Positions 19,819-26,299 of a stretch of DNA of 42,607 bases are shown one piece after another. The notes beneath the pieces are model-generated. The model searched no databases and was not told the origin of the DNA. It saw nothing but the letters and a program-made list of their open reading frames with translations. This stretch comes from Lysobacteraceae bacterium. Lineage in GTDB: Bacteria; Pseudomonadota; Gammaproteobacteria; Xanthomonadales; Xanthomonadaceae. Both the position numbers and the translations under genes were made by a program. Location of the stretch: positions 1-42,607 of the forward strand of contig JAGWUF010000018.1 of the NCBI GenBank assembly GCA_028868545.1. The letters are read 5' to 3'. How positions within the stretch are numbered: the first letter of the stretch is position 1; each line of letters starts with the position of its first letter.

Positions 19819-20279
19819 GAGCAGAGCCTGGCCAGATGGGGAAAGTGCAGGAATGCCTTGCGCACTGGGGAGAACCTGGCTGCTACTTGCGCAGCCAGCC
19901 GGTTGCGCAGGCGGCGCCGGTGCCGCGTGTGCGCAAGTGCGGCGTCGCCGCGCAGGTGGGAAGCGAGTATCCCCAACAGGGCCGTATCGGCAACCGGCGG
20001 GTCGTCCATGTCCAGGCTGTCGCCGCGGGTGATCCAGCCGGCGGCGGTGCGCGCACGCAAGCGGTGCACGAACAAGCGGTCATCCCGCTGCACCAGCACG
20101 ATCTGCCCCGGCTGCGGTGTTGCCGGCCCGGTCAGGGCATGAAACGTGAGCACATCGCCGGGCAGCACCGTGGGCAGCATGCTGCTGCCCAGGGCGCGCA
20201 GCTGCAGACGTCCGAAGCGCGCACAGGCATCCAGCGCCAGCGCAACACGCGCCAGCTGAACGGGCGAATGCGGGCTCAC
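19815..20279 (-). CDS. S26-family peptidase with a Ser/His active site (putative leader peptidase)
   Basis: 154 residues resembling the catalytic core of signal peptidases. The nucleophile motif is GSSMLPTVLPGDVL (Ser33 before Met34). The second block VLVQRDDRLFVHRLRA has His72 where bacterial signal peptidase I has Lys, followed by WITRGDSLDMDD; this Ser-His form is that of SipW/Sec11-type enzymes. No N-terminal membrane helix is seen. The C-terminal 40 residues are arginine-rich. The start is a GTG at 20277-20279 overlapping the stop of the 58-residue peptide (GTGA). A GTG 24 bases further upstream is possible but would overlap the peptide gene more. A likely job is removal of the peptide's leader. 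Confidence 0.8.
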   Translation of the reverse strand: MSPHSPVQLARVALALDACARFGRLQLRALGSSMLPTVLPGDVLTFHALTGPATPQPGQIVLVQRDDRLFVHRLRARTAAGWITRGDSLDMDDPPVADTALLGILASHLRGDAALAHTRHRRRLRNRLAAQVAARFSPVRKAFLHFPHLARLCS

Positions 20280-20452
20280 GAGTTGCTGGAAACGCGGTGG
20301 CACTGGCCTTGGGTGCCGCGAATCTTGCCGCAGGCCAGTGCCATGGTTTCGAACACGGCTTCGCGCTGGAAGGCCGGCTTTGCATAGGGGCGTTTTTCAA
20401 CAGGCAAATCGGGTGTTTGTGCGGGTGCAGCGTGCGTTGAAATGGGTGTCAT
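20276..20452 (-). CDS. 58-residue putative RiPP precursor peptide
   Basis: Starts at the ATG at 20450-20452 (MTPISTHAAPAQTPDLPVEK) and ends at a TGA at 20276-20278. Residues 20-36 (KRPYAKPAFQREAVFET) form a leader-like stretch of a kind common in small radical SAM substrates: K-x-Y-x-K-P-x-F-x-x-E-x-x-F-E. The C-terminal part has MALACGK with Cys41, a nine-residue spacer with three glycines, Cys51, and ends in RVSSNS. GAGAC lies upstream of the ATG. The gene is first in a five-gene operon with a peptidase, kinase, PqqD protein and radical SAM enzyme, and overlaps the peptidase start. I infer a modified peptide made from the Cys41-Ser58 region. I do not recognise a named class. Confidence 0.78.
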   Translation of the reverse strand: MTPISTHAAPAQTPDLPVEKRPYAKPAFQREAVFETMALACGKIRGTQGQCHRVSSNS

Positions 20453-20553
20453 TTACGTCTCATGCGTACAAGAAAGCCAGCCATGGCAAGGAAATCCATG
20501 TTGCAAATCACCGACGCCCGCAACGCAGGAGCGTGTGGGCGACGGATTTGTGG

Positions 20554-22794
20554 TCAGTCCAATGCGCTTTGGCTAGCCTGCACCGCGTTACCGGTGGTGC
20601 CGGTGTGCGAGAAGTAAATCTGGCGTGCGCCGGTGGCACTGTTGTTGACGTTGTCGAGCACGATGCCGGTGGTGCCGGAACCAGCCGGCAGCGCCAGATT
20701 GGCGCTGGCGGTTTTGGTGGTAGTCCAGGCACCTGCCAGATTCACCATGTAGAGGCAAGCTCCGGTGCAGCCGGTGAAGCTGGCATCCTTGTCCATGCTG
20801 AAATACAAATACTCGGCAGTACTGCTTTTGATCACGCTGACAGGTGACCAATTGAAGACGCCGGTAACCGTGCAGTAGTTGGCGACGCTGCAGTTCTTGC
20901 TGCCGACAGTCGGGCCCTGGGATGGCACCCCCATTGCGCCTGCCGAAAGTGGAATCCGCCACAAGGTTGGCACGAAGGTGTCATTGGGGGCCCCACCGAC
21001 GATGTACATGGCACCGGTGCCATTCGCGCTGGTGTAATAGGCATCGTCAAATGCGCCCGAAAACAAGGTGCTACCGGGGTTGTTCCCGCGACCAACATAA
21101 GTGCGCTGCACGGGTGCAGCGCCATCGGCAAACCCAACGGCAAAACGTGCAATGACGCGGCAGGCATTGTTTTGGCCGCCGACGATCACGCATGTACTGC
21201 CATCGCCAGCGGTGCCATCGTTGAACAGGAACCCATAGACATTGCCAGTGCCGATGTCGATGATCGGCGCTTCGCGCAGGCCGATGGTGTTGTTGTTGGC
21301 CAGTTTGATACTCCTGGCCAAGGCCGCCGTGCTGCTGTTGACGCGGTTCATCTTGCCGCCCACACCCGTACCGGCCTGGCTGCCCACGTATACATTGGTG
21401 CCATCGGACGAGGGCGAGCCAAGCTTCAAGCCGGCCTCCACCGTCACCGGAAACCCGCCGGTGGTGACCATGGCCGGAGTGCCATTGAACACGCCCGTGA
21501 ACTTGTGCAATTTGCCTTGGGTATCCCCTACCCAGAGAATGTCCGCGGGGTAGTCAACGAAGGGCGACGACCATGTCGGGGTATCGGCACCACCCGTCAT
21601 GAACGTGAAGGTGTAATAGCAATTGCTGGCACAGGCGCGGTAGGCTGCCGCGGAGGCGGACAGCACGGGGGTTGCCGGAGCTTCCGCGGTGCCCTGGCCA
21701 TCGGCCCACTTCAGCAGTACCAATTGCAACGTGCCGCCGTTGCGCTGCACGAAGGCCACCTGCTTGCCGTTGTCTTGATAGGACAGGACGGGCGAGGTTT
21801 CGTTGCGGTAGCCGGTGCCGGTGTTGTAGGACCACATCACGCGCGGAGCTTTGTAGGCACCGTTGCCGTTCCATGTGCCATTGCACGCGCCAGCACCTTG
21901 GTACAGCTGATTGAAGGCGATGATGGTGGGTTGGCCGGCGGTGCCGCTGCCGTTTTTTCCAGGCCAATTGTTGTCGCCGGCGAAATTGGTAAGGGTTTCG
22001 TTAATCGCGTTGTTCGCAATATCACCATTGGTTTTGGATGTGATGGTGATGTCCGAGCCACTGCTGGTCGCGGAGAAGCCCGTTTGGCTTGCCCAGCGGT
22101 TGACTGCCGCCGCCAGATTGGTGGCATTCTGCGCGTTGTCACTGCTGGTTTTGAAAAATTTGCCGGTGTTGTCAGTGAGGCTGGAGATCAGTACCACCTG
22201 GCGGGCACCTGGTAAGCCAATCGTGACCGTTTGGGTGCTGCCTTGCCCCGGGTCGCCGGTGAATTTGCTCGTGTAGGTTTCCAGACTCAGATTGGCCTCG
22301 GTGGCACCCGGTGCATTGGTGGGGTAGACCACGAAATCCCCCGTGCAGCTTGGGGCTTGGGTAATGTCGAAGTTGTACTTGGCCGGGTAAACCCCTTCGA
22401 TGCCGCTGCCGCCCATGCCATTGGTGCCGCCACCCAGCACATTGCTCCAGTCCCGATCCACCAGCGAGGGTGCGGGCGTGCGCGGGCGATGCCGGTCTTC
22501 GTGCGGGTTGCGGATACCGGTTACCGGCAAGGCGGGGCGACGGCCTTCGGCTTCCACCCGGCGCAGCACCGAGGCCACATAGCGTGGGTCGCGGTAGAGC
22601 CGGTTCAGGTCGGCGCTGCGGCCACGGGCGATCAATTCATCCGGGGTCTGCGGCTGGTGATGGATGATGCTGCGGCTGCTCCAATCCTGCGGCGCGCCGA
22701 TCGGGGTTTCCCCCGCATGCGCCAAGCCTGCGACGGTGGCGAACAAGCCGGTGGCCAAGATGCAGGCAGAAACCTGCGGGATTCGCATTGTCAT
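20554..22794 (-). CDS. Large secreted protein of unknown function, probable beta-propeller
   Basis: 746 residues. A signal peptide (MTMRIPQVSACILATGLFATVAGLAHA) starts the protein; the ATG at 22794 has GGGGAG eight bases upstream, better than the GTG three codons earlier. Residues about 205-260 (NLAAAVNRWASQTGFSATSS..ITITSKTNG) resemble the IN-motif domain of flagellar and phage tail proteins. The C-terminal two-thirds has repeated blade-like strands (YPADILWVGDTQGKLHKFTG, DGTNVYVGSQAGTG, EAPIIDIGTGNVYGFLF) suggesting a propeller of PilY1 or PQQ-repeat type. Cysteines come in close pairs, consistent with disulfides outside the cytoplasm. The DNA is visibly richer in A/T than its neighbours. 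It ends 101 bases upstream of the peptide gene on the same strand, so it may lead that operon. Confidence 0.72.
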   Translation of the reverse strand: MTMRIPQVSACILATGLFATVAGLAHAGETPIGAPQDWSSRSIIHHQPQTPDELIARGRSADLNRLYRDPRYVASVLRRVEAEGRRPALPVTGIRNPHEDRHRPRTPAPSLVDRDWSNVLGGGTNGMGGSGIEGVYPAKYNFDITQAPSCTGDFVVYPTNAPGATEANLSLETYTSKFTGDPGQGSTQTVTIGLPGARQVVLISSLTDNTGKFFKTSSDNAQNATNLAAAVNRWASQTGFSATSSGSDITITSKTNGDIANNAINETLTNFAGDNNWPGKNGSGTAGQPTIIAFNQLYQGAGACNGTWNGNGAYKAPRVMWSYNTGTGYRNETSPVLSYQDNGKQVAFVQRNGGTLQLVLLKWADGQGTAEAPATPVLSASAAAYRACASNCYYTFTFMTGGADTPTWSSPFVDYPADILWVGDTQGKLHKFTGVFNGTPAMVTTGGFPVTVEAGLKLGSPSSDGTNVYVGSQAGTGVGGKMNRVNSSTAALARSIKLANNNTIGLREAPIIDIGTGNVYGFLFNDGTAGDGSTCVIVGGQNNACRVIARFAVGFADGAAPVQRTYVGRGNNPGSTLFSGAFDDAYYTSANGTGAMYIVGGAPNDTFVPTLWRIPLSAGAMGVPSQGPTVGSKNCSVANYCTVTGVFNWSPVSVIKSSTAEYLYFSMDKDASFTGCTGACLYMVNLAGAWTTTKTASANLALPAGSGTTGIVLDNVNNSATGARQIYFSHTGTTGNAVQASQSALD

Positions 22795-22819
22795 GATCTT
22801 CACTCCCCTGTAACGAAAG

Positions 22820-22849
22820 ATGATATGGGCGTCACACTTCCAGCGTCAA
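22820..22849 (-). promoter_or_regulatory. Sigma70-like promoter of the secreted protein gene
   Basis: On the minus strand TTGACG (22849-22844) and TATCAT (22825-22820) are 18 bases apart. Start is predicted near 22813, about 19 bases before the ATG, leaving room for GGGGAG. Confidence 0.6.
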
Positions 22850-22865
22850 ATGAAACTTTGTGACG
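22830..22865. promoter_or_regulatory. Inverted repeat CGTCACA...TGTGACG around the -35
   Basis: Perfect 7-bp arms at 22830-22836 and 22859-22865 with 22 bases between. They bracket the -35 of the promoter above and lie in the divergent spacer towards the glycosyltransferase at 22951. This is a possible binding site for a dimeric regulator. Confidence 0.45.
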
Positions 22866-22950
22866 TGGCTTGCCAGTACTGCTGATTTTGGGCATGGTGA
22901 CGCTCGGGGGTGGTGGCGGGTTGGCGGAATCGGGGCAGGTTGGAGCGTTT

Positions 22951-24069
22951 ATGGGAATGGACTTCATCGCTGGGGCATTGGCACTGGTGGTCACGTCGCT
23001 GGCGCTGTGGTTGTTGCAGCCACTGGCCGCACGGCTGAATTTGTTGGATCACCCGGCTGGACGCAAGGATCATGCCAGCCCCACGCCGGTGACGGGCGGG
23101 GTCGCGATTTTCATCGGCTGCGCCATCGCGTTCATCTGGGGGCGGCTCGGTACCGCATCACTGCAATCGTTCATGGCCGCGGCCGCCTTGTTGGTGGCGA
23201 TGGGGGTGTATGACGATCTGCACGACATGCGCTGGTACACCCGGATCCTGATCCAGGTGGCGGCGGCATTGCTCATCATTTTCTGGGGCGGGGTGCGGGT
23301 CGAGCAGTTGGGGCCGGCGTTCGGGCTGGCGTCGATGCAGCTGGGCTGGTTGTCGGTGCCGTTCACGGTGGTGGCCACGGTGGGCCTGATCAATGCCATG
23401 AACATGATCGATGGTGCCGATGGCATGGCCGGCATGTTGGGCTTGAGTGCGCTGGCGATGTTGATGGTGGCGTCGATGTATGCCGGCAATGACGTGCTGG
23501 CTTCGCGTTTGTCGGTCTTGTGCGGGGCATTGGCGGGCTTCCTGCTGTGGAACATCCGCCTGCCCTGGCGGCCGCGCGCCAGGGTGTTCCTGGGCAATGC
23601 CGGCAGCGCCTTGCTGGGCCTGGTCATTGCCTGGGTGAGTTTTCGCCTGACCCAGAACCCGGGGCACCCGGTCAACCCGGTGTTGGCCTTGTGGATGCTC
23701 CCCATCCCGGTGATGGATTGCCTGGTGGTCAGCGTGCGTCGTCTGCGCGAGGGCCGCTCACCGTTTGCCGCCGGGCGTGATCATATTCACCACATCCTGC
23801 TGGATGCCGGTTTCGGCCCCACCCGCGCCGCGCTCCACCTGAGCGCGTTCAGCCTGCTGTGCGGGCTGACGGTGGCGCTGTTGAGCAAATCCCACAAGGT
23901 GCCTTATCCGGTGTTGCTGGGCGCGTTCTTCGTGCTGTGCGGGCTCTGGTACGCGCTGACGGTCAAGCGCGAGCGTGCGGTGGCGTTTTTCCGGTGCCTG
24001 CGCCGGCAGCCGGCACCGGTGCTTGCAGCCGGTGCGGCCGGATCGGACGAAGAACAGAACAACGCCTGA
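22951..24069 (+). CDS. Undecaprenyl-phosphate sugar-1-phosphate transferase, WecA-like (glycosyltransferase family 4)
   Basis: Second polyprenyl-phosphate transferase in the window. It is 372 residues with about eleven membrane helices. Family motifs are LLDHPAGRKDHASPTPVTGG (about 31-50), VYDDLHDMRWYTR, NAMNMIDGADGMAG with the magnesium aspartates, VFLGNAGSALLG, and the cytoplasmic histidine loop GRDHIHHILLDAGF. The complete HIHH motif is closer to WecA than the protein at 6539. The likely donor is UDP-GlcNAc or UDP-GalNAc, for O-antigen, enterobacterial-type common antigen or another glycan. The ATG at 22951 has GGAG five bases upstream. It is convergent with the TPR gene. Confidence 0.9.
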   Translation: MGMDFIAGALALVVTSLALWLLQPLAARLNLLDHPAGRKDHASPTPVTGGVAIFIGCAIAFIWGRLGTASLQSFMAAAALLVAMGVYDDLHDMRWYTRILIQVAAALLIIFWGGVRVEQLGPAFGLASMQLGWLSVPFTVVATVGLINAMNMIDGADGMAGMLGLSALAMLMVASMYAGNDVLASRLSVLCGALAGFLLWNIRLPWRPRARVFLGNAGSALLGLVIAWVSFRLTQNPGHPVNPVLALWMLPIPVMDCLVVSVRRLREGRSPFAAGRDHIHHILLDAGFGPTRAALHLSAFSLLCGLTVALLSKSHKVPYPVLLGAFFVLCGLWYALTVKRERAVAFFRCLRRQPAPVLAAGAAGSDEEQNNA

Positions 24070-24084
24070 AGCCTTGCCCCGGCT

Positions 24085-24948
24085 TCATTCCAGCTGGCTG
24101 GCCGCCCACGCCGCATCGAGTGCTTCCATCGCGTCCAACGGCTTGCAGTTGGCGGCTTTCTCGTAGGCCGTCGCGGCGGCATCCTCGTTGCGGTTTGCGT
24201 CCAGCAGCAACAGCACGTTGCCGTGTTCGACGTGGGCAATGGGGGAAGCGGGGGTCAGCTTCAGGGCTTCCTTGATGTGTTTCTCGGCAGCGCTGGCCTT
24301 GGCGCCATAGGTCAGGCCGCCGATCATCGCGCCGATCTTGTTGATGATCTCGGCGTGATACACCGCCAGCGCGGTATGCGCTTCGGCGTGCCTGGGGGCC
24401 AGCGCCAGGGTGGTGTCCAGCGCCGTGCGCACCTTGCCGGCGATGCCCATTTTCAGGGCCTTGGTGATCGACAGGCCCTGGCTGTAGCGGCCCAGCGCGA
24501 AGGCGTGGCGGTAGTGGCTGTTGACTTGTTCCGGCAGCGCCTTGACGGCGGCTTCGGCCAGTGCGGCGGCCTGTTCGAAGCGCTTGAGCTTTTCGTCCTC
24601 GTCTTCGACCAGATAGGTGGTGTGGATGCCCAGGGCTTTCACCGCCACCGATGCGCCCACCGGGCCCAGCGCACTGCCGGCATCGAACGCGGCCTTGAAC
24701 TCGCCCCGGTGAAACGCGCGCCACGCTTCCTGCAAGGCCTGCGCCAATGCCTCGGCATCGAGCCTGGGGGCGGCCTTGCCAGCTTCTTTCAGCAGGGCGG
24801 CGGCGTGTTTGGTCTCAGGCCAGGGCTCGCAATCACCGGCATGCAGTTTCGGCCAGGCTTTCTTCAGCGCATCGCCGGCGTAGGCGTAGGCCTTGGCATC
24901 GTGCGGAAATGCGGCCCAGGTGGTGGCGGCGGATTTTTTGCTGGCCAT
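24085..24948 (-). CDS. TPR-repeat protein of unknown function
   Basis: 287 residues, alanine-rich, predicted soluble and almost wholly helical. The conserved-looking N-terminus is MASKKSAATTWAAFPHDAKAYAYAGDALKKAWPKLHAGD. The second half reads as TPR-like helix pairs (NSHYRHAFALGRYSQGLSI, HAEAHTALAVYHAEIINKIGAM, SPIAHVEHGNVLLLLDANRNEDAAATAYEKAA). No signal peptide. The ATG at 24948 is supported by GAGG nine bases upstream. Similar proteins occur as unannotated TPR proteins in related genera. Function unknown. Confidence 0.8.
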   Translation of the reverse strand: MASKKSAATTWAAFPHDAKAYAYAGDALKKAWPKLHAGDCEPWPETKHAAALLKEAGKAAPRLDAEALAQALQEAWRAFHRGEFKAAFDAGSALGPVGASVAVKALGIHTTYLVEDEDEKLKRFEQAAALAEAAVKALPEQVNSHYRHAFALGRYSQGLSITKALKMGIAGKVRTALDTTLALAPRHAEAHTALAVYHAEIINKIGAMIGGLTYGAKASAAEKHIKEALKLTPASPIAHVEHGNVLLLLDANRNEDAAATAYEKAANCKPLDAMEALDAAWAASQLE

Positions 24949-25094
24949 GCGGGTTGCCCTCGACGTTGGATGAACTCGGATGCGTGCTGCCAGCATCCTG
25001 CGCGAACGGGATTCTGGCAAGGTCGCGGTAGTGTGAAAGCTCCATGCCGGCACGGCAGGCTGGCGGCCAGTCCTTGCCCGTACAGGGTCCGATC

Positions 25095-25226
25095 ATGACC
25101 AAGCCCCGCAAACCTGCAACGCGGTCTCTGCCCAAGCCGGCGCTGGAACCCACGCCACGCCATCTGTGGTTGGCAGGGTTGGGCTTGCTGACGTGGTTGC
25201 GACGCAAACTGGGCAGGCGCGAATGA
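25095..25226 (+). CDS. Small basic protein with a phasin-like WLAGLG motif
   Basis: 43 residues: a Lys/Pro-rich start (MTKPRKPATRSLPKPALEPT) followed by RHLWLAGLGLLTWLRRKLG. The WLAGLG sequence is the hallmark of the first helix of phasins (compare IWLAGMGAFTRAQ in the phasin at 29479). AGGG lies eight bases upstream of the ATG. It is not long enough to be a complete phasin: it may be a small granule- or membrane-binding protein or a remnant of a phasin gene. Its size leaves real doubt that it is expressed. Confidence 0.5.
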   Translation: MTKPRKPATRSLPKPALEPTPRHLWLAGLGLLTWLRRKLGRRE

Positions 25227-25232
25227 CCCGCC

Positions 25233-25256
25233 CGACCGCCGGCAATGCCGCCGGTC
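25233..25256. terminator. Possible bidirectional terminator hairpin
   Basis: GACCGCCGGC, a short AAT loop, and GCCGCCGGTC form an imperfect hairpin with a central mismatch between two convergent genes. No long T-run follows. Confidence 0.35.
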
Positions 25257-25881
25257 AGGTGATGTAGGCGCGGGTGAGGGTGTTCAGGTGGACGCGTTCG
25301 GCGTCGCGCAGGAACGGGGCCACCAGCATCATCACCTGCACGATGCCGTCGCGGATCGAGGCGCGTTCATCCTTGTCGCCGCGGGCGGTGGCGTAGTTCA
25401 TCCAGAACGTGGCCAGCACCAGGATGTTGGTGGCGGCGGCATTGACCTCGTCGGCCGAAGCGCGCATCACGCCGGCCTGCACCAGCCCGCGCATCACCGT
25501 GTGCGCCTGCTCGTCGGCGCGCTTGAGGATGCGCGCGAAGCGCAGGCGCAGGCGCCGGTTGCGGCTGAGGATGTCCACCAGGTCGCGGTACAGGAAGCGA
25601 TAGTCCCAGATGCATTCGAACACCAGGTGCAATTGCAGCCAGATGTCCTCCAGCCCGGGCAGGCGACCCTCGGGAGCGGCCAGGGCGGCATCCATCCGAA
25701 TTTCATAGCCGGCGAACAATTGCTCGATGATGTCGTCCTTGTTGCGGAAGTGGTAGTACAGATTGCCCGGGCTGATTTCCAGCTCGTCGGCGATGTGGTT
25801 GGTGGTGACGTTGGGCTCACCCTGCACGTTGAACATCGCGAGCGATGCGTCGAGGATGCGCTGGCGGGTTTCTCGGGCCAT
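25255..25881 (-). CDS. TetR/AcrR-family transcriptional regulator
   Basis: 208 residues. The N-terminal helix-turn-helix is clear (RQRILDASLAMFNVQGEPNVTTNHIADELEISPGNLYYHFRNKDDIIEQLF). The ligand domain is of the TetR_C type seen in fatty-acid and acyl-CoA responsive regulators (FECIWDYRFLYRDLVDILSRN). The gene lies 13 bases after the acyl-CoA-binding protein gene on the same strand and is divergent from the fatty acyl-CoA reductase. I infer that it controls this locus, perhaps sensing a long-chain acyl-CoA; the ligand is not known. Confidence 0.9.
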   Translation of the reverse strand: MARETRQRILDASLAMFNVQGEPNVTTNHIADELEISPGNLYYHFRNKDDIIEQLFAGYEIRMDAALAAPEGRLPGLEDIWLQLHLVFECIWDYRFLYRDLVDILSRNRRLRLRFARILKRADEQAHTVMRGLVQAGVMRASADEVNAAATNILVLATFWMNYATARGDKDERASIRDGIVQVMMLVAPFLRDAERVHLNTLTRAYIT

Positions 25882-25894
25882 CGTGATGACTCGT

Positions 25895-26152
25895 TCAGGC
25901 GCCGAGTTTCTTCACCAGATCCACGTACTTCTGCATCGCTTCCGTCTGCGCGGTGCCCTTGAGCTTGGCCCAGGCTTCGTACTTGGCGGTGCCGACGAAA
26001 TCGAAGAAGCCCGGCTTGGGGCCGCTGACGTCGCCTTCCGCGCCCTGCTTGTAGAGGGCGTACAGGCGCAGCAGGGTGTCGTTGTCGGGACGTTCGCCGA
26101 GTGCGTGCACATCCTTGGCGGCTTGCTCGAACAGCGCTTGCAGATCGGCCAT
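25895..26152 (-). CDS. Acyl-CoA-binding protein
   Basis: 85 residues of the ACBP four-helix fold, which binds and buffers long-chain acyl-CoA in the cytoplasm. Diagnostic segments are LFEQAAKDVHALGERPDNDTLLRLYALYKQGAEGD, the PGFFDFVGTAKYEAW loop with the Lys, Tyr and Trp that contact the acyl-CoA, and the C-terminal TEAMQKYVDLVKKL. The ATG at 26152 has AGGGGA upstream. It stands next to a fatty acyl-CoA reductase and a TetR regulator, so it may deliver the substrate of that enzyme. Confidence 0.93.
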   Translation of the reverse strand: MADLQALFEQAAKDVHALGERPDNDTLLRLYALYKQGAEGDVSGPKPGFFDFVGTAKYEAWAKLKGTAQTEAMQKYVDLVKKLGA

Positions 26153-26173
26153 GCGGGTTCCCCTTGGTTGAGG

Positions 26174-26201
26174 CCTGCATCTGAACATGCGCATCTGCAG
26201 G
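26174..26201. promoter_or_regulatory. Inverted and direct repeats in the ACBP/reductase spacer
   Basis: CCTGCA (26174-26179) and TGCAGG (26196-26201) are inverted arms 16 bases apart. Nested in them are two direct copies of GCATCTG (26177-26183 and 26191-26197) with 14-base period. The site lies in the divergent spacer, about 20-50 bases upstream of the ACBP gene. Confidence 0.4.
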
Positions 26202-26299
26202 GGTCAATACGCCGGGGAATTGTGGTGCGCGCGAAGCTCTGGCAACGTAGGCGGCAACGGCATGCAAACGGCCGACCTTTGCTGACAGGGAGACGCGCA

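Noticed and set aside
20080..20400. 106-codon minus-strand frame overlapping the putative precursor and the peptidase
   Set aside because: Ala/Arg/Cys-rich shadow of the peptidase gene. The 58-residue frame has better composition, coupling and motifs.
18967..20452. Lasso peptide cluster, suggested by the HprK-like kinase
   Set aside because: No asparagine-synthetase-like cyclase or transglutaminase-like B2 protease is encoded, and radical SAM is not part of lasso folding.
20554..22794. Phage tail or flagellar hook protein, suggested by the IN-motif-like segment
   Set aside because: The protein has a signal peptide and cysteine pairs, the similarity covers only about 55 residues, and no phage or flagellar genes are nearby.
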